Positions 24,025-36,159 of a stretch of DNA of 64,000 bases are shown piece after piece. The stretch's first letter is position 1, and each line of letters starts with the position of its first letter. The notes beneath the pieces were generated by a model, which made no database searches, was not told where the DNA came from, and saw only the letters and a list, made by a program, of their open reading frames with translations. A program made the position numbers and the translations under genes. The stretch is from Aquatica leii (taxonomy: Eukaryota; Arthropoda; Insecta; Coleoptera; Lampyridae): positions 6,882,001-6,946,000 of the forward strand of contig CM069432.1 of assembly GCA_035610365.1 (NCBI GenBank), given 5' to 3'.

Positions 24025-24925
24025 TTAAATTATAAATAATGTTAAGTTCTTTATTAAAATTAAATTTATCAAGAGGTAATTAGTATAAACGATTAAAACA
24101 GAACCTAAAAGATGACATTTTGTGTGAAAAAGGATGAAAAGAAGAAAATGAATACCAATTTTGACAGAATTATTAACTTTTTTTAAGGTTAAGTCTAGAA
24201 TATTAAGAACGTTATTAAATTCTTTTTCAAAAGTGAATTTAATGTTAGAACGTAATGAATTTAGAATATTAAAACGAAGGTCTAAGTCATAGTTATTACC
24301 TTTAAACACAATCAAAACATCGTCAACATATCTTTTATAGTAAATAAAATGTTTTTTAATTAAATTATTCAAAAAAAGGTTCTTAATTTCTAAGTCAGTA
24401 AGAAAAAATTGAGTCAGTATAGGTGAAAGATTGTTACCCATAGCCAGACCTGTGTTTTGAATATAAGTTTGATTATTAAAATTGAAAAAATTTTGATTTA
24501 AACATAATTTTATACAATCAGATAAAAATTCGCAAATATGATCGGGAAGGTTAGATTCAAATAGATGTTCATTAACAATATTTTGGCATTCTATAAAAGG
24601 AATGCTTGGAAAAAGATTAACACTATCATAAGATATAAGAAAACAATTTGTATCTAAAGTTAAACCAACTAATTCATCAGCTAGTGATTGTAAATTAGAA
24701 ATAGAAAAAGGAAATTGAAAGAACGTAGAGTTTAATTTAACCAAGATGAAATTTTAGAAATAGGAGTGTTATTAAAAGAAGCAATAGGTCTAATAGAATT
24801 GCTTAGTTTATGAATTTTTGGAAGGCCATATAGAAGAGGTAAAGAAGGGTTCATTAATAGTAAATTATAATGTTTGGTATTAAAAAATTCAAACAGAATA
24901 TTTTTGTTCATGTTAATGAAATCTT
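24025..24925 (-). pseudogene. Penelope reverse transcriptase
   Basis: From 24925 leftward the strand encodes LPLLYGLPKIHKLSNSIRPI, the conserved start of Penelope RT. A one-base shift at about 24745 follows, then a 239-aa frame with ISYDSVNLFPSIP (fingers/palm), NTGLAMGNNLSPILTQFFLTDLE, the catalytic YKRYVDDVLIVF and FTFEKEFNNVLNILDLTLKK (thumb side). Both catalytic aspartates are intact. Around 24140 the frame shifts again, ending in unrelated residues. The usual N-terminal region is missing, cut off at the satellite boundary. Confidence 0.85.
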
Positions 24926-24935
24926 TAACTTTCTA

Positions 24936-27900
24936 ACAATTTAAAATTACACATATATACTTAACTAGACCAGAAATAGTCAAAACTCTTGTCAAAAATA
25001 GTAATTTTCAAGTGTTTTAGTACTTTAGAGAGGAGGGTGTCGTGCTGCATTTGCAAAATCAACACGACATTTTTACAATTTTGTTTTTTTAAGGTAAGAA
25101 ATTCAGAAATTTTATCAGGAACTGTAGAACTATAAAAAGTGCTATTAGAACTCTTATTAATTAAACAACAAATTTTACAAAATGTGCTGAGCGTGAATAT
25201 TAGAAATTTATTAAAAATTGTTCGTTAAAGTAGCAATCTAAAATTACATGTGTATACTTAACTAGAGCAGAACTAATAAGAACTCTTGACAAAAATAGTA
25301 ATATTCAAGCGTTTTAGTACTTTAGAGAGGAGGGTGTCGTGCTGCATTTGCAAAATTAGCACGACATTATTACAATTTCGTTTTTTAAGGTAAGAAATGA
25401 AGAAATTTTTAAAATTTTTATCAGGAACGGTGGAACTATAAAAAGCGCTATTAGAAGTCTTATTAATAAAAATAAAATTAGAAAATGTGCTGAGCGTGAA
25501 TATTAGAAATTTATTAAAAATTGTTAGTTAAAGTAGCGATCTAAAATTACACGTGTATACTTAACTAGACCAGAACTAATCAGAACTTTTAACAAAAATA
25601 GTAATATTCAATGCGTTTAAGAACTTTAGAGAGGAGAGTGTCGTGCTACATTTGCGAAGTTAGCACGACATTTTTTCAATTTCGTTTTGCTAAGGTATGA
25701 AATGCAGCAATGTTTTTAGTTTTTATCAGGAACTGTAGAACTCTGAAAAGTGTTATTAGATATCTTATTAATTAAAAAAAAATTACAAAATGTGCTGAGC
25801 GTGAATATTAGAAATTTATTAAAAATTGTTAGTTAAAGTAGCGATCTAAAATTACACGTGTATACTCAACTAGACCAGAACTAATAAGAACTTTTGTCAA
25901 AAATAGTAATATTCAACGCATTTTAGTACTTTAGAGAGGAGGGTGTCGTGCTGCATTTGCAAAATCAGCACGACATTTTTACAATTTTGTTTTTTTAAGG
26001 TCAGAAATTCAGAAATTTTAAAATTTTTTATCAGGAACTGTAGAACTATAAAAAGTGCTATTAGAACTCATATTAATTAAAAAAAAATGTTACAAAATGT
26101 GCTGAGCGTGAATATTACAAATTTATTAAAAATTGTTAGTTAAAATAGCGATCTAAAATTACACGTGTATACTTAACTAGACCAGAACTAGTCAGAACTC
26201 TTGTCAAAAATAGTAATATTCAACGCATTTTAGTAGTTTAGAGAGAAGGGTGTCGTGCTACATTAGCGAAGTTAGCACAACATTTTTATAATCTTGTTTT
26301 TTTAAGGTAAGAGATTCAGAAATTTTTTAAATTTTTATCAGGAACTGTAGAACTATAAAAAGTGCTATTATAACCCTTATTATTAAAAAAATTTTTACAA
26401 AATGTACTGAGCGTGAATATTAGAAATTTATTAAAAATTGTTAGTTAAAGTAGCGATCTAAAATTACACGTGTATACTCAACTAGACCAGATCTAAAGAG
26501 AACTTTTGTCAAAAATAGTAATATTCAACGCGTTTTAGTATTTTAGAGAGAAGGGTGTCGTGCTCCATTGGCGAAGTTAGCGCGACATTTTTTTAATTTC
26601 GTTTTTATAAAGTAAGAAATGCAAACATTTTTTGAATTTTCATCATGTCGTGCTGCATTTGCAAAATTAGTACGACATTTTTACAATTTTATTTTTTTAA
26701 AGTAAGAAATGCAAAATTTTACTAAATTTCTATTAGGAACTGTAGAACTATGAAAAGTGTCCTTAGAACTCTTATTAATTAAAAAAAAATTTGTTTACAA
26801 AATATGCTGAGCGTGAATATTAGAAATTTACTAAAAATTGTTAGTTGTTAAATTGGCGATCTAAAATTACACATATATACTGAACTAGACCAGAACTAGT
26901 CAGAACTCTTGTCAAAAATAGTAATATTCAACGCATTTGAGTAGTTTAGAGAGGAGGGTGTCGTGCTGCATTTGCAAAATTAGCACATTTTTACAATTTC
27001 GTTTTTTTAAGGTAAAAAATGTAGAAATTTTTAAAGTTTTTATTAGGAATTGTAGAACTATGAAAAGTGCTATTAGAACTCATATTAATTAAAAAAATTT
27101 TTACAAAATGTACTGAGCGTGAATATTAGAAATTTATTAAAAATTGTTAGTTAAAGTAGCGATCTAAAATCACACGTGTATACTTAACTAGACCAGAACT
27201 AATGAGAACTTCTGTTAAAAATAGTAATATTCAACGCATTTGAGTAGTTTAGAGAGGAGGGTGTCGTGCTGGATTTGCAAAATTAGCACGACATTTTTAC
27301 AATTTCGTTTTTTTAAGGTAAAAAATGTAGAAATTTTTAAAATTTTTATCAGGAATTGTAGAACTATGAAAAGTGCTATTAGAACTCATATCAATTAAAA
27401 AAAATTTTACAAAATGTACTGAGCGTGAATATTAGAAATTTATTAAAAATTGTTAGTTAAAGTAGCGATCTAAAATTACACGTGTATACTCAACTAGACC
27501 AGAACTAATGAGAACTTTTGTCAAAAATAGTAATATTCAACGCGTTTTAGTATTTTACAGAGAAGGGTGTCGTGCTCCATTGGCGAAGTTAGCGCGACAT
27601 TTTTTCAATTTCGTTTTTATAAAGTAAGAAATGCAAACATTTTTTGAATTTTCATCATGTCGTGCTGCATTTGCAAAATTAGTACGACATTTTTACAATT
27701 TTGTTTTTTTAAAGTAAGAAATGCAAAATTTTTTTAAATTTTTATTAGGAACTGTAGAACTATGAAAAGTGTTCTTAGAACTATTATTAATTAAAAAAAA
27801 ATTTTTTTACAAAATATGGTGAGCGTGAATATTAGAAATTTACTAAAAATTGTTAGTTGTTAAATTGGCGATCTAAAATTACACATATATACTGAACTAG

Positions 27901-30900
27901 ACCAGAACTAGTCAAAACTCTTGTCAAAAATAGTAATATTCAACGCATTTGAGTAGTTTAGAGAGGAGGGTGTCGTGCTGCATTTGCAAAATTACCACAT
28001 TTTTACAATTTCGTTTTTTTAAGGTAAAAAATGTAGAAATTTTTAAATCTTTTATCAGGAATTGTAGAGCTATGAAAAGTGCTATTAGAACTCATATTAA
28101 TTAAAAAAAATTTTACAAAATGTACTGGGCGTGAATATTAGAAATGTATTAAAAATTATTAGTTAAAGTAGCGATCTAAAATTACACGTGTATACTCAAC
28201 TAGACCACAACTAATGAGAACTTTTGTCAAAAGTAGTAATATTCAACGCGTTTTAGTACTTTAGAAAGAAGGGTGTCGTGCTACATTAGCGAAGTTAGCA
28301 CGACATTTTTTCAATTTCGTTTTTATAAAATAAGAAATGCAAATATTTTTTGAATTTTCATCAGGAACTGTAGAATTATGAAAAATGCTATTAGAACTCT
28401 TAACAATTAAAAAAAAATTCACAAAATGTGCTGAGCGTGAATATTAAAAATCTATTAAACATTGTTAGTTAAAGTAGCGATCTAAAATTACACGTGTATA
28501 CTTAATTAGACCAGAACTAATCAGAATTTTTGTCAAAAATAGCAATATTCAACGCGTTTTAGTACTTTAGAGAAGAAGATGTTGTGCTGCATTTGCAAAG
28601 TTAGCACGACATTTTTTCAATTTTGTTTTTTTAAGGTAAGAAGTGCAGAAATGTTTTTAATTTTTATCAGAAATTGTAAAATTATAAAAAATGCTATTAG
28701 AACTATTATTAATTAAAAAAAATTTACAAAATGTGCTGAGCGTCTATATTAGAAATTTATTAAAAATTGTTAGTTAAAGTAGCGATCTAAAATTACAGGT
28801 GTATACTTAACTAGACTAGAACTAATTAGAGCTTTTGTCAAAAATAGTAATATTTAACCCGTTTTAGTATTTTAGAGTGGAGGGTGTCGTGCTGCATTTG
28901 CGATTTTAGCACGACGTTTTTTCAATTTCGTTTTTTTTAAGTAAGAAATGCAGAAATTTTTTTAATTTTTATCAGGAACTGTAGAACTATGGAAAGTGCT
29001 ATTAGAACTCTTAACAATTAAAAAAAAATTCACAAAATGTGCTGAGCGTGAATATTAAAAATCTATTAAACATTGTTAGTTAAAGTAGCGATCTAAAATT
29101 ACACGTGTATACTTAACTAGACCAAAACTAATCAGAACTTTTGTCAAAAATAGTAATATTCAACGCGTCTTAGTACTTTAGAGAGGAGGGTGTCGTGCTG
29201 CATTTGCAAAATTAGTACGACGTTTTTACAATTTCGTTTTTTTAAGGTAAGAATTGCAGAATTTTTTTATCAGGAACTGTAGAACTATAGAAAGTGCAAT
29301 TAGAACTCTTATTAATTAAAAAAAAATTTTTTTAGAAAATGTGGTGAGCGTGAATATTAGAAATTTATTAAAAATTGTTAGTTAAAGTAGCGATCTAAAA
29401 TTACACGTGTATACTTAACTAGACCAGAACTAATCAGAACTTTTGTCAAAAATAGTAATATTCAACGCGTCTTAGTACTTTAGAGAGGAGGGTGTCGTGC
29501 TGCATTTGCAAAATTAGTACGACATTTTTACAATTTCGTTTTTTTAAAGTAAGATATGCAAAATTTTTTTAAATTTTCATTAGGAACTGTCGAACTATGA
29601 AAAGTGCTATTAGAACTATTATTAATTTAAAAAAAAAATTTTACAAAATGTGCTGAGCGTGAATATTACAAATATTACTAAAAATTGTTTGAAATTTTTA
29701 TCAAGAACTGTAGAACTATACAAAGTGCAATTGAAACTCTTATTAATTAAAAAAAAAAATTTTGACAAAATGTGGTGAGCGTGAATATTAGAAATTTATT
29801 AAAAATTGTTAGTTGTTAATGTAGCGATCTAAAATTACACGTATATACTTAACTAGACCAGAACTAATCAGAACTTTTGTCAAAAATAGTAATATTCAAC
29901 GCGTTTTAGTACTTTAGAGAGGAGGGTGTCGTGCTGCATTTGTAAAATTAGTACAAAATTTTTACAATTTGGTTTTTTTTAAGGTAAGAATTGCAGATTT
30001 TTTTTAAATTTTGATCAGGAACTGTAGAACTATAGAAAGTGCAATTAGAACTGTTATTAATTAAAAAAAAAATTTTTACAAAATGTGGTGAGCGTGAATA
30101 TTAGAAGTTTACTAAAATTTGTTAGTTGTTAAATTGGCGATCTAAAATTACACATATATACTGAACTAGACCAGAACTTTGAAAAGTGCTATTAAAACTC
30201 TTATTAATTAAAAAAACAATTTTTACAAAATGTGCTGAGCGTGAATATTACAAATATTACTAAAAATTGTTAGGGTATCGTGCTACATTTGCGAAGTTAG
30301 CATTACAGTTTTACAATTTCCTTTTTTTAAGATATAAAATGCAGAAATTTTTAAAGTTTTTATCAAGAACTGTAGAACTATACAAAGTGCAATTAAAACT
30401 CTTATTAATTAAAAAAAAATTTTTTTAGAAAATGTGGTGGGCGTGAATATTGGAAATTTATTAAAAATTGTTAGTTGTTAAAGTAGCGATCTAAAATTAC
30501 ACGTATATACTTTACTAGACCAGAACCAATCAGAACTTTTGTCAAAAATAGTAATATTCAACGCGTTTTAGTACTTTAGAGAGGAGGGTGTCGTGCTGCA
30601 TTTGCAAAATTAGTACGACGTTTTTACAATTTCGTTTTTTTAAGGTAAGAATTGCAGAATTTTTTTAAATTTTTATCAGGAACTGTAGAACTATAGAAAG
30701 TGCAATTAGAACTCTTATTAATTAAAAAAAATTTTTTTTAGAAAATGTGGTGAGCGTGAATATTCGAAATTTATTAAAAATTGTTAGTTGTTAAAGTAGC
30801 GATCTAAAATTACACGTATATACCTTACTAGACCAGAACCAATCAGAACTTTTGTCAAAAATAGTAATATTCAACGCGTTTTAGTACTTTAGAGAGGAGG

Positions 30901-31560
30901 GTGTCGTGCTGCATTTGCAAAATTAGTACGACGTTTTTACAATTTCGTTTTTTAAGGTAAGAATTGCAAAATTTTTTTAAATTTTATCAGGAACTGTAGA
31001 ACTATAGAAAGTGCAATTAGAACTCTTATTAATTAAAAAAAAAATTTTTTACAAAATGTGCTGAGCGTGAATATTAGAAATTTACTAAAATTTGTTAATT
31101 GTTAAATTATGGCGATCTAAAATTACACATATATACTGAACTAGACCAGAACTAGTCAGAACTAGTCAGAACTCTTGTCAAAAATAATAATATTCAACGC
31201 GTTTTAGTACTTTAGAGAGAAGGGTGTCGTCCTGCATTGGCGAAGTTAGCACGACATTTTTACAATTTCGTTTTTTTAAGGTAAGAAATGCAGAAATTTT
31301 TTAAATTTTAATTAGGTACTGTAGAACTATGAAAAATGCTTTTAAAACTCTTATTAATCAAAAAAAAATTTTTACAAAATGTGCTGAGCTTGAATATTAG
31401 AAATTTTATTAAAAATTGTTAAGGTGTCGTGCTACATTTGCGAAGTTAGCATGACAGTTTTACAATTTCTTTTTTTTAAGATAAGAAATGTAGAATTTTT
31501 TTTAAATTTTTATTAGGAACTGTAGAACTATAGAAAGTGCTATTGGTACTTTTATTATTT
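24936..31560. repeat. Satellite array, about 22 units of about 305 bp
   Basis: Unit landmarks repeat in order: GTGCTGAGCGTGAATATTAG, GTTAGTTAAAGTAGCGATCT, AAAATTACACGTGTATACTT, AACTAGACCAGAACTAATCA, GTCAAAAATAGTAATATTCA, TAGAGAGGAGGGTGTCGTGC, GGTAAGAAATGCAGAAATT, TCAGGAACTGTAGAACTATG. The GTCGTGCT landmark starts at 25039, 25336, 25640, 25945, 26252, 26557, 26647, 26960, 27262, 27569, 27659, 27972, 28275, then about 28581, 28886, 29192, 29494, 29928, 30277 (variant), 30590, 30903, 31226 and 31426. Most steps are 297-313 bp; two 90-bp steps mark partial units. The block 29500-30590 is rearranged. Nothing coding is seen inside. Confidence 0.93.
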
Positions 31561-31564
31561 TTTT

Positions 31565-33785
31565 AGTATTTATAGAATCACGTGCTAAGTGTTGCATCTA
31601 AATCTGTTTAAGACGTTATAACAAATAAACGAAATGACCTACAGAAAATATAATCACAAATAATGAAAAGTAACGTTTTAATAATGCAAAATCAATTAAT
31701 ATTTTAGTATTAATAATAAATTTCACAAAATTCAATTTTAATATGATAAACACCCTGTTTGTCCCATAGTGCGACGCCGCGCCGAGATGTTCGTAGAAAA
31801 AAACGATAAAAAAATAAAAAAATTATTTAAATCAAATTTTGGAAAAAATGAACACCTACCAAACTAAACCGTGCATTTATAAAAAAATGTTTAAATTGAT
31901 AATAAGCCGAAACGAGAAGTATTTAGTGCAGCAAATCAAAAAGTCAAGTTTGAAGCGAAGTTATAAGACACGTCAAAGAAATGGTTTAACATAAAATAGT
32001 AAACGTTGCATGCCATTAAATTTTAATAATAAAACAATTTTAAAGAAAACCCTTATATAAGTTATCAGAAAAAGCTCTAACTTATTTAAAAGTATTACGC
32101 GTTTACATTTTCAATAATAGAAAAACTAAACAAAATTATAAAAATGATTTATTTTGTTAATTGCATTAATATTTGTTGATTTGTTAAACTAGAAAGATAA
32201 TAAAGCACAAACTAAGCTTTTGATCTTACTATCGGTAGCAGATAAAGTTAAAGGTACCACACGCACTGTCATTATTAAGAAGAGGGAAAAAATCTTGTAG
32301 GAAATCAGCGGGTTGTCTTTTCAATATTACAGTGTATATGATCATATAAAATGATATCTTAGAAGGTCCTCGTATTAATTTATATGATTTATGTCTGGGA
32401 CAACGTATTTTATACCGTTATCGTTAACAGTAAGTTTTATTTAGTAGCTGATTATGGATTATGGTGGAAAATGATTATTATCAAACCAATTTTCTTACTA
32501 ATGAAGCCACCCAGTAGTAACATCAAATATGACATTCGCCATAACGACATTTCAATAATTGAATTATTTATGGGTTTTTACCTTCGTCAGGTAGCAGAAA
32601 CCAGGACAATTACGATTCACATGTATTTACTTCCAATAATCGTTGGGTCGAATACCATCATACATTTACATCAAATTCCGATTTAATAAAGGCACGCGCT
32701 TAACCACAATTTAAAATTACTTAATAAAAAAAGTACTTGCCGCTTTTGTCGTTGTTCTCGATATTAAAGAAATGTAACATTAAAATTACACTTTAATTCT
32801 ATGCACCATTTCGTGGTAAAAAATTTGAAATTAATGTAAATCGGAATCATAAGCGCAAACCGCGACGTGTTCTACCTAAATTATTCTGGTAGTTAAATCG
32901 CATTTGCATCTAACGTCACGCATCTGATATCTTAGATTATCAAAAATGTGCGATTTTTTATTATAAGGGAGGTTTTAGAGTTACTATTTGGTGGAGATAA
33001 AAAAATGTAGACTTAATTGAAATTTTTACAACCGAATTCTACTACTCAGAACGTCAGTTTTGGCTCTCAATTGCTGTTTTGATAGTTTTAAAATTGTTTA
33101 AAAAAACTTAATATTGCATATTCGTCAAACTTAAATTTAGAACTGTGATAATCAATACTTTTATCAACGAATTAAAGTAGGTACATTTTTATATAGTACG
33201 TTCAAGCAGATTTTTAAAACGTAATTTAGTTATATTAGTGAAATTAAATTCTATATTTGATAACTTAAATAAATGTTAAAAACAATAATTAAAATGTTTT
33301 ACTTTTTTTGTGTTATTTATTATCACTATAGCAGAATTTATTAAATCTATACCCAAATATTGTAAATATGTAAGCATGTTTAGGGTATAATTTTTTATAA
33401 GAAAATACACTTACACCAAAATATTGTTTTCTAAATTTTAATAATTTTGATCTGAAACTAATTTGGAAAGCTTGATTTGTCTTAAAACTTGAAATTTAAA
33501 TCCTGCATTACCTACTTTAACTAATTTATTGCAGCCGAAAGAAATTTTCTTATTTACTAATTTTTTTGGTAAACAGTTTTCTTAGTAGTTAAATATTTGT
33601 CATTAAGCACGAAAGTGAAATAAATCATATTTTTTACAGATGTTTGATATAAAACCAAATTAACCGGTTGCTTAATTCGTATCACATGTTCCATCTTAAA
33701 TAATTCATTACATTTGCATAACATTAATTTTCCCTTATTGAACACAGATTTCCTATATCAGATGCATGCGTGGATACACAAAATA
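31565..33785. other. AT-rich DNA, no gene recognised
   Basis: The 100-aa frame at 32384-32686 and the 62-aa minus frame at 33557-33745 show no domain. I cannot tell whether either is real, so neither is called. Confidence 0.4.
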
Positions 33786-33789
33786 AAAT

Positions 33790-34450
33790 AAATTGTAAGA
33801 AATTTTTACCTGAGAAACAAGCAGCGATGATGAATTTTTTTTTTAATTTGCACAGGACGATTACGGTGGTAAGTTGATGGTAACGGCGTTCACGGTGGCA
33901 CTGTTGGCCACTTTACTGTGACGGTGATGACCCGTGATGAGGGTCGAAACTTCCCGCCCTCCGATACGACCACTATTAGTCTGCAGTTAACTGAAGAACT
34001 AAACGCCGTTCGTTGTTAAGAAATTGATCTTATCTAATTAACGGTTAAAATTGACTTATTTTAAAGGCACCGAAGCCTCATTAAATATTTATACCTGTTA
34101 TGAAAATTGAATATTTGCCAGTAGCTTAAAAGATTTGATAAAACTAGCTCGTCGTTTTAATTAAAAAATTATGAATTATGTCAACCACGTACTTAACGCT
34201 TAGATGATTTCGGCAACGCATTTAATGTGTAACTGCAAACTATAAAGCGCTCAAACACGAGAAGCTTTAGCAGAAAGCTCTCCTGCCAATGTATTAATGA
34301 AAAGGGCACGTGCGACCAATCAGAGTATAAACCGGTAGTCGGATGAACCAATAGACAACAACTTCCTCAAGGGTTGCTTGCGCTTGCCCTAAGGCGATCC
34401 AATTATCCACATCGTCCTTTACGTCTTGATTATCTTATAACTTTGTTCTT
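33790..34450 (-). promoter_or_regulatory. Possible promoter and non-coding first exon (island of higher GC)
   Basis: This block is visibly less AT-rich than its surroundings. On the minus strand it has three ATTGG (CCAAT) boxes at about 34321, 34350 and 34392, an E-box CACGTG at 34309-34314, and TTTATAG at about 34240. A good splice donor, CTCAG/GTAAAA, follows at about 33810. On the plus strand TATAAA occurs at about 34328. These would fit a promoter with a first untranslated exon on the minus strand, but no downstream exon was found. It is the only candidate non-TE feature in the window. Confidence 0.22.
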
Positions 34451-34459
34451 AATACCTCA

Positions 34460-35484
34460 ACCGTCGAAATTTTACTGGAAATATGTTTTAAAGATAACAA
34501 TCGTTGATATCAATTTTAATTAAATTTGTAACTTCGTTTTTTATTTCTTTTCGAGGTCGAGTTGTAAAAGATAAAAAAAATGGGCAAAACCGTTAATTAA
34601 CGATGTGCAATTGTTTTCGAAAATTATCGTTAATAAGCAGTTATTACAACTTTAGCATGCAATACTTTTAAAAGTTTTAAAAATTCATAATATTTTCTTT
34701 ATTAATAGAATAAAAACAGTTAACTTTTCAACCAAATAAAAACAATTTTTAGTATAACCTAAACATTGGCACAAAACGATAACTGAATAGATTCGATAAA
34801 ACAAAAAAATCATTTATAGCTAGTAGTTTCTAGTACCGACAAAAATATTGTTTTTTTTTTAATCTGAAATACAATATAGCGCATCCGGTGACATTTAAAT
34901 TTCTACAATTCATTTATAGAACTGCCGTTTACTAGTCAATATTTCTTATCTTCTGCAGTTTCAAAAACAATAACGGTATTTTTCTACTGCGCGGTTAATA
35001 GTAATAAGTAACAAGAAACCGATAACACTATAGAACTATACACAAACCAAAACCGTTAAAAATTTTGCAGACAGCTACTTTGCTATTTAATTTAACGACG
35101 ATATGATGTTACCGATTTTAAGCAAATTAAACACAACGGTATTGAAAAGCTTAAATTTGTCTTACCATGATAAAGAATCAGATACTAGTTCTTTGAATTT
35201 GCAATTTTACATTTCGTAGAAGAATTATATACATAGGTATATACTAATATTAGAAAATTACTTAAAATACAAGTGGTTAGTAAATTTTTGTATTATGATT
35301 GGTTAGATAGAAAGATTCGAGTTGTGATTAAATCTTAACGTTAACCAAGCTTTTGGTATCAATTAATTATTTTACGAAACCGACTACTTATTAGTATTTT
35401 TAAATGCGTATTATGACTTGTTTTTTTGTTTCTTAGAACATGACATTTTTAACGCATTGAGTGTATCCATTAGTAAAATTTGTA
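34460..35484. other. AT-rich DNA, no gene recognised
   Basis: No open frame with recognisable motifs, no tandem array and no terminal repeats were seen. Confidence 0.4.
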
Positions 35485-36158
35485 CACTCGCATTTAACCA
35501 AAATGACCGCTTAAGATCGCCCCTATTCACATTCTAATAGTATAGTGTTTCTCATTAAAGGTTTGAAGCAAATAAAGCATTGTAATTTCATTACCTACAT
35601 AGTTCAATAAAATAATAAAAATTAAAGCTTAGTGATCTGTAAATAATAATAGGTCAGATTAGCATTTATTTCAAATTTTAATTGTATCTAATACTATATT
35701 AAATATTTATATAAAGTATTGCCTCTACTACTGCTACTATCACTAATGTTATATTAATTGCACATTCGGAATAACAATGCGTAATTAATATCATTTTAAT
35801 ATTGGTCTGATTATTAAAAAATTTTTTTGACTGTGTTAATGTATTTAATAGCAAAATACTTCAATATGAATACTGTCAAAATACTTCAAATAGTCAATTA
35901 AATAAAAAAAACCATATCGTACTGTTCTTTCGTAAAAAACGACATTCAGATTCTAAAACTAATATCATTTACATTTTTCGTAAAATAACGATTACTTTAT
36001 CATATTTGTAGTAATATCGACTAATTTAAATCATTGTTTCAACCAAACCACATTTATTTAAATATAGTATATACATAATATATTATATAATAATACGTTT
36101 ATAATATAAATAAAATACTCAAACTAATTAATATTTTGTATATAAACCGTTATTTTCC
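35485..36158 (+). repeat. Left arm of a large inverted repeat (partner 49845-50395)
   Basis: Inverse matches to the right arm include AACCAAAATGACCGCTTAAG (35498-35517), ATTGCCTCTACTACTGCTACT (about 35720) and AATAAAAAAAACCATATCGT (about 35900), then CAGATTCTAAAACTAATA (about 35950) and CAACCAAACC / GATTTAAATTAGTCGATATT (about 36005-36045, minus orientation). The arm leads directly into the 3' end of the minus-strand Tc1 copy. Confidence 0.75.
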
Positions 36159-36159
36159 A

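Larger units (their letters stand above)
23207..24925 (-). mobile_element. Penelope-like element, 5' truncated
   Basis: A minus-strand reverse transcriptase and GIY-YIG endonuclease are followed at their 3' side by a degraded hammerhead motif. This order and these domains define Penelope-like retroelements. The 5' end abuts the 305-bp satellite at about 24936, so the N-terminal part of the protein is gone. Confidence 0.8.

Noticed and set aside
24936..31560. Regular repeats considered as a CRISPR array
   Set aside because: Units of about 305 bp with no spacers, in an insect-type genome; it is a satellite.
32384..32686. 100-aa frame
   Set aside because: No domain, no similarity I recognise, AT-rich context; cannot be supported as a gene.
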